Shown here piece by piece: positions 45,319 to 54,814 of a DNA stretch of 64,000 nt. The translations under genes were made by a program, and so were the position numbers. Numbering within the stretch: the stretch's first letter is position 1; each line of letters opens with the position of its first letter. The DNA lies in assembly GCA_963662395.1 (NCBI GenBank), contig OY759511.1, positions 2,480,001 through 2,544,000 on the forward strand. Reading direction: 5' to 3'. Under the pieces are notes generated by a model. It did not search any database. It saw only the letters and a list, made by a program, of their open reading frames with translations, and was not told the origin of the DNA. The DNA is from JAPOXR01 sp963662395 (lineage in GTDB: Bacteria > Pseudomonadota > Alphaproteobacteria > Rhodobacterales > Rhodobacteraceae).

Positions 45319-46110
45319 GTGGATCATGCGGAAGTGGAGCAGGTGTTTGTCGATCTGTCGATTGCGGCCGGCGCGGTCATTCTCGATGCATTCAACGCTC
45401 CGGAAATCGAGACCATGTGGAAGAGCGACGGCACACCGGTCACCGCCGCAGATATCGCTGCTGACAACCTGATCGTGGCGGGTCTCCGGCGAGCCTTTCC
45501 GGGAATTCCGGTTGTCAGCGAGGAAAACCCGGACAGCCATCTGGACAGTGCCGACCGGCTCTTCCTGGTTGACCCTCTCGATGGGACCAGCGGGTTTCGC
45601 CGTCACAGGAAGAACTTTACGGTCAATATTGCGCTGGTGGACCACGGCGTTCCGGTTCATGGCGTCGTGTATGGTCCTGCGCTCGGCAGGCATTTCTGCA
45701 CCACGGCAGGTGGGCCGGTTGTCGAGCGGAAAATCAATCCCGAGACCGGGACGGTCACCGGAACAATCGAATTCGAAACGCAGCCCCGCAACAATCACGG
45801 TCTTCGAGTGGTGGCATCCAGCACGCAGGGGCTGGGCGGGAAGGTCGGAGTGCTGTTGTCGACTCTCGATATCGGGGAGGTCGATACCATGTCATCATCG
45901 ATCAAGTTCTGCCTGATTGCCGCATCCGAGGCCGATATCTACCCGCGGTCCGGGCCAACGATGGAATGGGACACTGCGGCCGGACATGCCATTCTCAGGG
46001 CAGTCGGCGGCCAGGTGCATGAATTTGGCAGCAGCAGGATTCTTGCCTATGGAAAACCGAAATTCGAAAATCCGGGATTTGTTGCATGCGGACCTGGAAT
46101 CCGGATCTGA
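45319..46110 (+). CDS. cysQ: 3'(2'),5'-bisphosphate nucleotidase, inositol monophosphatase family
   Basis: 263 residues from a GTG seven bases after GAAGGAGG. Metal-binding motifs GTPVTAADIAADN, VSEENPD, LVDPLDGTSGFRRHRKNFTV and a late WDTAAGHAILRAVGG are complete. CysQ removes PAP, the by-product of sulfate assimilation, to AMP. An inositol or histidinol phosphatase role is possible, but the early GTPVTAAD-SEE pattern favours CysQ. Followed after 12 bases by kdsB. Confidence 0.88.
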   Translation: MDHAEVEQVFVDLSIAAGAVILDAFNAPEIETMWKSDGTPVTAADIAADNLIVAGLRRAFPGIPVVSEENPDSHLDSADRLFLVDPLDGTSGFRRHRKNFTVNIALVDHGVPVHGVVYGPALGRHFCTTAGGPVVERKINPETGTVTGTIEFETQPRNNHGLRVVASSTQGLGGKVGVLLSTLDIGEVDTMSSSIKFCLIAASEADIYPRSGPTMEWDTAAGHAILRAVGGQVHEFGSSRILAYGKPKFENPGFVACGPGIRI

Positions 46111-46122
46111 AGGAGGCCGGAA

Positions 46123-46923
46123 TTGACTGTATTGATTGTTGTTCCGGCCCGGTTTGCCTCGTCGAGATTCCCCGGCAAGCCGCTCGAGTTGCTGAAGGGA
46201 GCGACCGGCACACAGAAATCCCTGATCAGGCGAAGCTGGGAAGCGGCATCGTTGGCAGACGGTGTCAGCCGGGTGGTCGTTGCAACCGACGACATTCGGA
46301 TCCGTGATACGGTCCAGGCCTTCGGCGGCGAATGCGTGATGACATCCCCTGCATGCCGCAACGGAACCGAGCGCTGCTGGGAGGCCGTCGAGAGGCTGGG
46401 CGGGCATTACGAAATCGTCGTCAACGTGCAGGGCGATGCACCGCTGACCCCACCATCCTTCGTCGAGAGCCTGGTTGTTGCCATGTCCGAAGACTGCGGC
46501 GCAGAGGTTGCAACACCGGTCATCCGTTTCGACGAGGCGACACTGGGAGAATTCGCGGAGGATCTCGGGAGGGGACGACCAGGAGGGACGACCGCGGTAT
46601 TCGATGCCGCGGGGCGTGCACTCTATTTTTCCAAGGAAATCATTCCGTGGTCCGGGTACACTCTTGTGCCCGGCGAACCATGCCCGGTGTTTCACCATGT
46701 CGGTGTCTATGCATACACGAGGCAGGCGCTTGGCTGGTACTACCGGCAGAAACCCGGCACGCTTGAGCGGGTCGAAGGCCTGGAGCAACTCCGATTCCTC
46801 GAACACGGGGCAGATATTGCCTGCGTGGAGGTCGAATCCGGCAACCACAAATTCTGGGAGGTCAACAACCCGGGCGATATCGACAGGGTTGAAAAGCGAC
46901 TCCAGGCCTTGGGAATCGAATGA
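46123..46923 (+). CDS. kdsB: 3-deoxy-manno-octulosonate cytidylyltransferase
   Basis: 266 residues from a TTG preceded by GAAGGAGG (no better ATG). VPARFASSRFPGKPLELLKG is the nucleotide-binding signature; VVNVQGDAPLTPP and HVGVYAYTRQAL complete the family pattern. It activates Kdo as CMP-Kdo for lipopolysaccharide core, so the organism has an outer membrane with Kdo. The GDAPL in place of the usual GDEPL is a small variation. Confidence 0.92.
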   Translation: MTVLIVVPARFASSRFPGKPLELLKGATGTQKSLIRRSWEAASLADGVSRVVVATDDIRIRDTVQAFGGECVMTSPACRNGTERCWEAVERLGGHYEIVVNVQGDAPLTPPSFVESLVVAMSEDCGAEVATPVIRFDEATLGEFAEDLGRGRPGGTTAVFDAAGRALYFSKEIIPWSGYTLVPGEPCPVFHHVGVYAYTRQALGWYYRQKPGTLERVEGLEQLRFLEHGADIACVEVESGNHKFWEVNNPGDIDRVEKRLQALGIE

Positions 46924-47004
46924 CCACTGGCAGGGGAAGCCGGGACCGAATGTCCGGGTCCCTCACCGGTCAGGCGGAGACGTGCTGACCGGCGGCTCCG
47001 ACCC

Positions 47005-49185
47005 CTATGCGAAGTCGATATGCTTGCTGAATGGCAGCGACATCATCCGAATTCCGGTAGCGGCATGGACCGCATTGGCAACGGCCGGAGCTGCTGGCGG
47101 GGTTCCTGGCTCTCCAATTCCGGTCGGCGCTTCGCTGGATGGAACAATATGAGTTTCGATCATGCCGATGTCGCCAATTCTAAGCGGCTCGTAGTCCGGA
47201 AAGTTCCACTGGTCGACTTCACCATCGGTCAGCGTGATTTCGTTGCGCATGGCCAGACCAAGCCCGTACCCCACCGCACTTTCAATCTGGGCCTTGATGA
47301 TGTCCGGATTCACTGCCAGCCCGCAATCGACCGCACATGTCATCTTTTCGATCTTCACTGCCCCATCCCGAACTGAAACCTCGGCAACTTCCGCAACGAA
47401 GGAGTCAAAGGATTTGTGAACGGCAACCCCCTGATAGAGCCCTTCGGAAAGATTCCGGCTCCAGCCTGATTTTTCTGCAGCAAGCTCAAGCACGGCCCGC
47501 ATCCGCTTCTGGTCCGGCGTATCGCCAGGAAGATGAAGCAGGCGGAACTCCACCGGGTCGATACCGGCCTTCCCGGCGGCCATGTCCATCATCGTTTCCA
47601 TGACATATGCCGTATGGGTATGGCCAACCGATCTAAGCCAGGTGACAGTCACCGGTGACTTGAAATCAGTCAGGCCGACGAACTGGGCAGGAATCGCATA
47701 GGGTGTGTCCGGTATGCCTTCGACCGAGGTGAAATCGATGCCATTCTGCACGACAACCTGCTCGAAGAATGTTCCCTTGAATATCGATTGCCCTGCAATG
47801 CGATGATCCCAGCCAGCTATGCTGCCGTCTGGACCGACGCCGACCCGGACCTTGTGCGCAAAAACCGGACGATAATAGCCACCCTTGATGTCATCCTCGC
47901 GCGTCCAGACCAGCTTCACCGGGCGCTTTCCTCCGCTCACAGCAAAGGCCAGCGCAGCTTCGACATGGTAGTCGGCGGCCGCAGAGAACCGTCTCCCGAA
48001 TGAACCACCCGCGAACAACGTGTTGATTCGAACCTTCTCGAACGGAAGCCCCAGAACCTGCATCATGACGTTGTGGGTTGCGGTCGGTGACTGACATCCG
48101 TCATGCACGACCACTCCGCCATCGGATGCGGGCTCGATCACGCAATTCAGCGGCTCCATCATGGCATGGCAGAGATATGGCAGCGAATACTCGGCCTCGA
48201 CCGAAGACGGGCTGCTGTCGAGAGCGATCTCGACCGCTTCCAGACCCGGCTCGCCCCGAACCACGAATTCCGGTTCGCTGTTGACCATGTTGCTGAGTTC
48301 CGCCGTCATCTGATCCGAGCTGCGGGACTCTGCCATACTGAAATCCCAGTCGGCGGTGACCGCGTCTCGGGCCTGGATTGCCGCCCAGGTGCTATCGGCA
48401 AAGACCGCCACCCCCGCCTTGTTCGGCAATGCCGCAGCATGGACAAATCCGGGCATTCCCTCGGCATCCGACGCGTTGAAGCCATTGAGCAATCCACCGA
48501 ATTTCGGGCTACGAAGAATCACGGCAATCATCTGGTCCGGAACATGCTTGTCCATGGCAAACACGGCCTGGCCGGTTACCTTCGGCAGATTGTCGAGCCG
48601 TGCAGTGTTGGGATTGCCGATAAGTACGAAATCCTCCGGATCCTTCAGAGGCGGGTCGACCGGCACCTCAAGGGCGGCGGCGGCGGCCACGAAATCGGCC
48701 AGAGGTGCTGCCTTTCCTCCACCGGCGACCATTCCGTCACTGATTGCCAATTCCGACTTGTCCATGTTCCAGTGATCCGCCGCGGCCTGAAGCAGCATCT
48801 CCCGCGCTGCCGCACCGGCCTGGCGGTACTGCAGGAAGGAATTTGCCATGGCTGTCGACCCGCCCGTTCCCTGCAGAGGTCCGAAAAAGAGATTGTTGTA
48901 GATGCGCGGGTTTGACGGTGCGAATGCGTAACTCACCTGGTCAAGGTCAAGGCCGAACTCTTCGGCAATCAGCGTGGCGAGGCCGGTGCTCGTCCCCTGA
49001 CCCATTTCGAAATGTTTGATGATCGCGGTCACGGCTCCATCCGGGTCAATCCGGACAAATGGAGTCAGCATTGCCGGATTGCCAGCAGACGATGCGGCCA
49101 GAACACCGTCTGGCCGAAATCCGATTGTCAGACCGGCCGCCGCCGCGCCCTTGAGAAATCCTCGACGGGTACTTTCAATGGTCAT
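47005..49185 (-). CDS. Molybdenum hydroxylase large subunit, IorB type
   Basis: 726 residues from MTIESTRRGFLKGAAAAGLT, a twin-arginine signal, so the enzyme acts in the periplasm. Molybdopterin motifs FEMGQGTSTGLATLIAEEF, LQGTGGSTAMANSFLQYRQA, LFAGGSFGRRFSAAADYHVE and the active-site EPGTPPAAPAVANAV match isoquinoline 1-oxidoreductase-like xanthine oxidase family members. The start at 49185 leaves one base after the iron-sulfur gene. Substrate likely an aldehyde or N-heterocycle; cannot be set from sequence. Confidence 0.92.
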   Translation of the reverse strand: MTIESTRRGFLKGAAAAGLTIGFRPDGVLAASSAGNPAMLTPFVRIDPDGAVTAIIKHFEMGQGTSTGLATLIAEEFGLDLDQVSYAFAPSNPRIYNNLFFGPLQGTGGSTAMANSFLQYRQAGAAAREMLLQAAADHWNMDKSELAISDGMVAGGGKAAPLADFVAAAAALEVPVDPPLKDPEDFVLIGNPNTARLDNLPKVTGQAVFAMDKHVPDQMIAVILRSPKFGGLLNGFNASDAEGMPGFVHAAALPNKAGVAVFADSTWAAIQARDAVTADWDFSMAESRSSDQMTAELSNMVNSEPEFVVRGEPGLEAVEIALDSSPSSVEAEYSLPYLCHAMMEPLNCVIEPASDGGVVVHDGCQSPTATHNVMMQVLGLPFEKVRINTLFAGGSFGRRFSAAADYHVEAALAFAVSGGKRPVKLVWTREDDIKGGYYRPVFAHKVRVGVGPDGSIAGWDHRIAGQSIFKGTFFEQVVVQNGIDFTSVEGIPDTPYAIPAQFVGLTDFKSPVTVTWLRSVGHTHTAYVMETMMDMAAGKAGIDPVEFRLLHLPGDTPDQKRMRAVLELAAEKSGWSRNLSEGLYQGVAVHKSFDSFVAEVAEVSVRDGAVKIEKMTCAVDCGLAVNPDIIKAQIESAVGYGLGLAMRNEITLTDGEVDQWNFPDYEPLRIGDIGMIETHIVPSSEAPTGIGEPGTPPAAPAVANAVHAATGIRMMSLPFSKHIDFA

Positions 49186-49186
49186 T

Positions 49187-49642
49187 TCAGGCCTCAATGA
49201 TCTCGGCCGCACGGGCCACCGCCGCGCGAATTCGCTGGTAGGTTGCACATCGGCAGACATTGCCGAACATGTAATCGTCGATTTCCTCGCTGGTGGGGCT
49301 GGGAATTTCGCTCAGAAGGCCCACGGCCGACATGATCTGGCCCGACTGGCAATAGCCGCATTGCACGACATTCAATTCGACCCACGCCCTCTGGACAGCC
49401 TGGGCGATCCTCGAGTCCAACCCCTCGATCGTTGTCACTTCGGAGCCTTCCGCATCCTCCGCATAGGTCACGCAGGAGCGGACAGGCACGCCGTCGACAT
49501 GTACCGTGCAGGCACCGCATGCGGCAACACCGCAGCCAAACTTGGTTCCGGTCAGCCCGAGTTCGTCCCGGAGCACCCACAAAAGCGGCGTATCCGGCTC
49601 AGCTTTCACATCGTATTCGGTTCGGTTGATCGAGAGTTTCAT
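49187..49642 (-). CDS. Molybdenum hydroxylase [2Fe-2S] subunit, IorA type
   Basis: 151 residues. Ferredoxin domain with cysteines in FGCGVAACGACTVHVDG and a second C-terminal cluster domain CGYCQSGQIMSAVGLL plus NVCRCATYQRIRAAV. It passes electrons from the molybdenum subunit encoded next, one base later. No FAD subunit gene is nearby; IorAB-type enzymes use a cytochrome instead, and a c-type cytochrome gene lies 1 kb upstream. Confidence 0.94.
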   Translation of the reverse strand: MKLSINRTEYDVKAEPDTPLLWVLRDELGLTGTKFGCGVAACGACTVHVDGVPVRSCVTYAEDAEGSEVTTIEGLDSRIAQAVQRAWVELNVVQCGYCQSGQIMSAVGLLSEIPSPTSEEIDDYMFGNVCRCATYQRIRAAVARAAEIIEA

Positions 49643-50042
49643 GCCACAGCCTCTCCATGCTGGCAGGTAACGGTTTCAGACCCGACCGGTCCCGTTTCAG
49701 GCCGGTGGCTGGCACAGTATCCATCCGCAGCCGGACTGCCGGCACCGGAGCCACCGGCCGCCATTTGACCGCTCCCGGGCAGCGATTCCATCCGGGGCAC
49801 AGAATGACAATTGGCCAATCGAATCATTCCTGCGGCCTAACGAACACGGAATTCCCGGTCAACAGAATTAACAGGATGTGGACGGCCCCGACCGGACAGG
49901 TAACAAATTGTGCATCACCGCGTCCTGCCCCACGATTGATGGAGATCGGAATCGAGGAATCCGATGGCCTCGGGCTGAGATGATCCCGTGGAGGTGAGCA
50001 GTTCGGCCGACGATATGGGGTGGTATTCGCTCTTGGTTACCA
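49643..50042. other. Intergenic region before the molybdenum hydroxylase genes
   Basis: No gene recognised; likely promoter region of the two-gene operon. Confidence 0.4.
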
Positions 50043-50273
50043 TCAATCGACGTATCCCGGGACGATTCCGGCGCCCGTTGGTAGCCCCAGTGTCTGCCCA
50101 GCGGCGATGATTCGCTTGTCCAGACTGTAGATGGCCTCCGCGCCGCAGTTCCACGCGATGGCGAGGTGCACGCATCAGCGGCTCGCAAGCCGGTCTCGAA
50201 GCGATTGAGACAATCTCGTGCCCGATCGAAGTCGCCGGGATTCGGCAAGATCACAAAAGCAACAGTATTGCGT
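50043..50273 (-). pseudogene. VapC/PIN toxin remnant
   Basis: Following the antitoxin, one frame reads ILPNPGDFDRARDCLNRFET and GLRAADA, then the next frame continues as LHLAIAWNCGAEAIYSLDKR and LGLPTGAGIVPGYVD before the stop. This is the C-terminal half of a PIN-domain toxin. The first about 60 residues with the first catalytic D are missing and a frameshift follows AADA, so the toxin is dead. Confidence 0.65.
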
Positions 50274-50513
50274 TTAGAGCCCTTCGTCTCGTGCCTCGCG
50301 TAGCAGATCGGTGGTGGGGCGCTGCAAGGGCGGCATGGATGCCCGGAACCCGGCCAATTCCCCGAGCGGCAGCGGCTTCTTGGGGCCGACGGCAGGGGAC
50401 AGTTGCGCCAAGGACTTGCTGCGGCGGGTAATGACCACCTCTTGGCCTGCTTCCACCTTGTCCAGAAGTTCGCTGAGGCGGGTTTTGGCTTGGGCAAGAC
50501 ACACTGTGTCCAT
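50274..50513 (-). CDS. Phd/YefM-type antitoxin
   Basis: 79 residues. AQAKTRLSELLDKVEAGQEV and VITRRSKSLAQLSP are the Phd/YefM DNA-binding domain; the C-terminal tail (LGELAGFRASMPPLQRPTTD) would wrap a PIN toxin. The toxin gene next to it is broken, leaving an orphan antitoxin. Confidence 0.85.
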   Translation of the reverse strand: MDTVCLAQAKTRLSELLDKVEAGQEVVITRRSKSLAQLSPAVGPKKPLPLGELAGFRASMPPLQRPTTDLLREARDEGL

Positions 50514-50681
50514 GACATCCTCACATGGTCATGCAGGCGATCACATTATGGTGGAGTTCGATCAGGCACGCTACCGGCTCGCCAATGAGCAGAACCCTGT
50601 CCGTGAGTTCTGCCGGACGCGGTTTGGTGGCTGATCCGCATTTGTTGAACGGCAATTACCTGTTGCCGCAGCGGTTTCGGG

Positions 50682-51101
50682 TCAAAACTCCAGCGGCGCG
50701 TCGCTGAATGAATTCATGAATACGATCACATCGGCCCGGTCACGGTCCTTCCTGAGACCATTAAAGACCATCGTCGTGCCCGGAACAGCCTTGCGGGGAT
50801 TTGCCAGATACGCATCGAGCAACTCGACCGTCCACTCCCCGCCCAGACCCAATAGCGCCTTGGAATATTTGGCAAAGCCTGATGACCCGGCAACCGGCCC
50901 GCCGACAATTCCGTAGAGGTTCGGGCCCAGCCTCTCCTGGCCGCCCTGTTCGGTGGTATGGCAGGAGCGGCACTTCCGGTAGACGCGCTCTCCCCGCGTG
51001 GCATCCGCTTCAGCCAGAAGCATGACCAGCGCATCATCCGCTCCTGCAGAGCCGGGTGACGACAGCAGAAACGCCAGTGCCAGTACATATCGAAGACGCA
51101 T
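50682..51101 (-). CDS. Periplasmic c-type cytochrome (cytochrome c2/c550 like)
   Basis: 139 residues from MRLRYVLALAFLLSSPGSAG, a Sec signal. One heme site CRSCHT, GPNLYGIVGGPVAGSSGFAK in the middle and a late TTMVFNGL with the axial M, then DVIVFMNSFS. Class I cytochrome c of cytochrome c2 type, an electron carrier. It could serve the molybdenum hydroxylase downstream or the general respiratory chain. Confidence 0.92.
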   Translation of the reverse strand: MRLRYVLALAFLLSSPGSAGADDALVMLLAEADATRGERVYRKCRSCHTTEQGGQERLGPNLYGIVGGPVAGSSGFAKYSKALLGLGGEWTVELLDAYLANPRKAVPGTTMVFNGLRKDRDRADVIVFMNSFSDAPLEF

Positions 51102-51169
51102 CATGGGCAAGAACTTTCCTGGGGCCGACACTCCGCAGTTATCATTATTTGCCGGGGGTTTTCGGAGTC

Positions 51170-52060
51170 AAGAAAATTCAGGCAGCGATAATACGCTTTC
51201 CGGAGGAACCACATGACCCCCATAAGCGCCAACTTGTTGTCGAGCCATGTTCTGCCGGGAAAATACTTTTCGAGTTGCAGCTTTCGGGCCCGCGGTGCTT
51301 CCGACAGCCCGCGTGACACCTTTCTCCGGTCGGCGAGCGGCAGGGCCGGCTCGATCGCCCTGGCGCTCCCGGTCAGTGAGTGTCGTGGCCGGCACGGCAG
51401 TATCGGCAAGACCGGCATCCCCGAGCTTGCGCCGGGCCTGCCTGCCCGGGGTGATCCTGACCAGGGCATGGCGGCGCTCTCCATCGGCGAAGGCGTCGAA
51501 GGCGGGGGTGAGGGTTCGCTGCATGCGGAACACCGGGTGCAGCTGGTGCCCGGTCATGGCATGCAGCATGACGAAGGAGAAGTATCCGCGGGAGAGAGGG
51601 CGCCGAGAGATGGGTGAGCGCCGCCCGGCGCTCGCAGGTATCGCTGGTGAGGATGACGTCGGCGGGCTTGCGGCACTGCTCCCACAATTCGGCCGGCACG
51701 GGTGACATGGCCCTTCTGTCCGCGCGCACCAGCCGGAACACGAACAGCATGACGATGCGGCGTCCCGGCTGCGGCCTTGCCCTTCGGCATGGCGCGGAAC
51801 CGCCGACCCAGCACCCGGACCGGCACCTGCCTGGCTGGCCTGGCGGTGCGCCCGCGGCGCTTGCCGCCCGCCCGGTAGCAGGACCCCTCGAAGCGGGCCG
51901 GATCGATGCAGGTCTCGACGAGGACCGGGCGGCAGCCATGCCGCTCCTGCCGGCTTCCGGGCAGAAGGCGGTGCGCCATCGACAGCGCCTTCGATGCCAG
52001 GTTGCCGGTCCGGGTGCTGGGCAGCAGCCTCCCGGCTCGACGGTCCGGCACGAGGACAGC
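51170..52060 (-). pseudogene. Decayed DUF4338 (DruA-like) transposase-type gene
   Basis: Protein-like pieces in different minus-strand frames. 51880-52030 gives NLASKALSMAHRLLPG and RPVLVETCIDPARFEGSCYR, which match the DUF4338 domain (pattern RPxLVETxxDPxRFxGTCYRAA) seen in Druantia DruA and in many IS-encoded transposases. 51380-51580 gives GYFSFVMLHAMTGHQLHPVF and DAFADGERRHALVRITPGRQ, compatible with the transposase part. Several frame changes separate them. No ends recognised. Confidence 0.5.
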
Positions 52061-52615
52061 ATGCCATGGCGGGGAGGCCGCGCTAGTCCCGGAAGCCGAG
52101 AAGATGCCGATGGCGGGAGGCGCCCGTGGAATCAGCGAGGTGCGTCACCACGCAGGACGGAAGGAAACTGTCCTGCGCCTGATGAAATGCCATTGCTTCA
52201 GGGCTCCCGGTCCCGACGCAGCCAGCCGCCACATGCTTCGTGCAGCACACCGACGGGCCGGGATTGCGGGTCGGGCGTCGATGGCGCCGAGCGCGGCATC
52301 GGAACGGAATCCGTCAGGTCTTCCAGGACCGACGGCTCCGGATCGTCGGCACCAACGCCGCGGATCCCGACCTGGCCGCGGAAGTGGTCGATCGCGCCCG
52401 CGATGATCCGGAGGTCTCTGGGCGCATGTCCAGGCCGGTCCGGTCCGGCCGGGAAGGTGTCCCGGACGGCTTCAGAGGGACGTTCGAATGCATCTCCTCT
52501 CTCCCTTGCGCTCGAGATCAGGGGAGAGAGCGAACATCGGAAATGCCTGACCGTCACGGCAAGCTTCCATCGGACATCGCATGACTGCGTCGGAAGTGAC
52601 AGTGGCGATGATCAT
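52061..52615. other. Non-coding or decayed stretch, nothing identified
   Basis: High-GC sequence with chance frames only. A piece near 52320-52400 (RIVGTNAADPDLAAEVVDRA) looks faintly protein-like but has no context. Confidence 0.35.
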
Positions 52616-53305
52616 TCAGAAGTCGAAATATGTATCCGGGAACGGTTCGTCCTTCAGCGTGAAATGCCACCACTCCTTCGGATATGACACGAAATCGTGA
52701 GCTTCCATGACGATTTGCAGCAACACACGATTGGCGCGCTGTTGACCTGTGACGGCCGGACTGTCCGGCCATGAAACCGGGTCGAAGAAATCAAACCCGG
52801 AACCCATGTCGAGCGTTTCAACCGAACCATCGCTGTTGCGGCTGACTATTGTGACATCCACGGTACTACCGCGGGAATGGCTGGACCGGTCGGCGATGTA
52901 GCCATCGCTGAACAGGTTCTCCTTGGGAACGTTGGGGTAGTAGGCCTGCTTGGTTGACCGATCACCCAAGTCCTTTCCCCAGCGCACGAAATGGTCGACA
53001 GCGCGCCGGGGCCTGTAGGCATCGAATAGCAGCAGGCCAAGGCCGAATGGCACCAGCGAAGCCTGCACCCTGGCAAGGGCTGCTGCTGCCGGAGCAGACA
53101 GGATTGCCTGCGCATCCTGGTACCCGTCGATAACCTGGCCGACGAAATTCTCCCCGGTGCTGTAGCGAAGATCAAGTACAAGCCCGGGAATCGCCTCGTC
53201 GAGAGCCACGAACCCTGATGGAAGTTCCCGCCTGTCGGACGCAAGACCCTCATTTGCGGATCCTGAAGCCAGCGCTGCCGATATCAGAATCACCAGCAAT
53301 CCCAT
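52616..53305 (-). CDS. D-alanyl-D-alanine dipeptidase (VanX/DdpX, M15D)
   Basis: 229 residues from MGLLVILISAALASGSANEG, a short signal peptide. Zinc and catalytic motifs SSHSRGSTVDVT and EWWHFTL are present, with LLLFDAYRPRRAVDHFVRWG before them. It splits D-Ala-D-Ala. There is no vanH or vanA here, so a peptidoglycan-recycling role like DdpX is more likely than glycopeptide resistance. Longer upstream frames lack support. Confidence 0.9.
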   Translation of the reverse strand: MGLLVILISAALASGSANEGLASDRRELPSGFVALDEAIPGLVLDLRYSTGENFVGQVIDGYQDAQAILSAPAAAALARVQASLVPFGLGLLLFDAYRPRRAVDHFVRWGKDLGDRSTKQAYYPNVPKENLFSDGYIADRSSHSRGSTVDVTIVSRNSDGSVETLDMGSGFDFFDPVSWPDSPAVTGQQRANRVLLQIVMEAHDFVSYPKEWWHFTLKDEPFPDTYFDF

Positions 53306-53576
53306 GACGACCGATCTGTCCGCATCGACCCGATGCCTTCCGGCAATTTCCGGGATCCCGGAAAGGAAGGAAGATCGTACTGTCTGGCCGTCGTCGGCAG
53401 CACCAGGAGCTGAAACTCCTGCACCTTCGCATTCCAGGTGCTTCGCATGTGCGAATGGCAGAACTGAAGGAGACGGGCAGGTCGAATCCTGCCTCCGCTG
53501 GTCTGCCCCACAGGACAAGGACCCTGTCGGCATGTATCTTTCAATTGCGCCATCCGCATGGATTTCCGCGGTCATG

Positions 53577-54392
53577 TCAGAGGCCGAATTGCTGCTTGAT
53601 GCCGCCAATGAAGGCCGAGTCATCAGCCAGCTTCCGGCCATCCAGCAATTGCTCGGCATCGGCTCCTGCGCGGTAGCGCAACCTGTCCGAATCGTCGTTT
53701 GCGGCGGTCCAGACGACTTCAGCCACCAGTTCGGGACTTGAATGTGAGGAGCCGTCGCCTCCAAGGCCTCCCATGAGCTTGCCCACAAGATCCTGATACT
53801 CATCTATCGCCGGTTCATTGGCGAAGTCGAAGGAGCGTCCGCCAAAATCCGTGGCAATCATTCCCGGCTCGATGATCTTCATTCTGACGCCGATCGCTTC
53901 CAGTTCGTAATGCAGCGCCTCGGAGAGCCCCTCAACCGCAAATTTCGTACCGTGATAGAGAGTTCCGAGCGGGAAGGTCATCTGACCGCCGATGGAACTG
54001 ATATTGACGATCGCTCCGGATCGTTGTGCCCGCATGTGCGGCAACACGGCCTTGGTCACGGCAAGAAGTCCGATGACATTGGTTTCGAACTGGCGGCGAA
54101 TGCGGTCCATGTCGAAATTTTCCAGGGGTCCGTAGGCACCATAGCCGGCATTGTTCAGCAGCACGTCGATTTCACCGAATCTGGAGACCCCTTCTGCCAC
54201 GGCCGAGGATATGGACGCCCCATCGGTCACGTCCAGGGATGAAACAAGCACATTGCCGAGTCCTGTCAGGTCTCCACTGTCCTTCGGGTTGCGCATGGTG
54301 GCAACCACATTCCAGCCTCTCGACTGGAAGAGTCGTGCAGTGGCCTTGCCGATTCCCGAAGAGGCACCGGTAATGAGGATGGTCTTGGTCAT
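53577..54392 (-). CDS. Short-chain dehydrogenase/reductase
   Basis: 271 residues. NAD(P) site ILITGASSGIGKATARLF, LLNNAGYGAYGPLENF, active-site S and YHGTK (YxxxK). It resembles classical SDRs of the oxidoreductase type with EPGMIATDF late. Substrate unknown. Stands alone; about 420 bases separate it from dnaE2. Confidence 0.92.
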   Translation of the reverse strand: MTKTILITGASSGIGKATARLFQSRGWNVVATMRNPKDSGDLTGLGNVLVSSLDVTDGASISSAVAEGVSRFGEIDVLLNNAGYGAYGPLENFDMDRIRRQFETNVIGLLAVTKAVLPHMRAQRSGAIVNISSIGGQMTFPLGTLYHGTKFAVEGLSEALHYELEAIGVRMKIIEPGMIATDFGGRSFDFANEPAIDEYQDLVGKLMGGLGGDGSSHSSPELVAEVVWTAANDDSDRLRYRAGADAEQLLDGRKLADDSAFIGGIKQQFGL

Positions 54393-54814
54393 GGTTCGAA
54401 TTCCCTCTGGATTGTTCCGATTGGTTCTGCTGTCCTCTCATATTGAGGCCTGCGTTCAATGTTAAGGTCTGTGTGCGTTCCCTTCGGCCGGTTTCATGAA
54501 GAACACATCCCCACTCCTTGAACGAAGCCCGCGGTGAACGCCCCACGATCCATGGAAAAGTGATCAGGGTCGAAGTGCCCGGGAGGTCATGATGGTCGGG
54601 ACGGCGGCTTCATTCAATGAAAGTTGCACCTGCCATGAAGCCGGGTCTCGGACACGTTGCATGACGTGGAACGGGTCGTCAGCCCGACCGACGCGCGGGC
54701 CACGAACGTGGTCGGCTGAAATCTTGCCGCAAGCGAATTTCAAATTGAGACGCTATCCGATACAGATTGCGGCTTCCGGGGCCCGCAGCAAGGCCGGTAG
54801 CAGCACCGACATCA
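54393..54814. other. Intergenic region between SDR and dnaE2
   Basis: Probable promoter of the SDR gene (AT-richer near 54440-54480) and the tail of the mutagenesis operon. No gene seen. Confidence 0.4.

Noticed and set aside
51614..52687. 357-codon plus-strand frame
   Set aside because: Shadow of the decayed minus-strand transposase-type gene and of the end of the VanX-type gene; no domain.
52616..53305. Glycopeptide resistance gene vanX
   Set aside because: Sequence fits the VanX/DdpX family, but no vanH, vanA or vanRS genes are present, so resistance is not supported.
53380..53510. tRNA-like pieces: hairpin CAGGAG-CTGAAA-CTCCTG and GGCAGGTCGAATCCTGCC
   Set aside because: The T-loop is one base short, there is no matching 5' acceptor strand, and the 3' end is not CCA-like. 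It overlaps the upstream region of the VanX-type gene. Probably chance.
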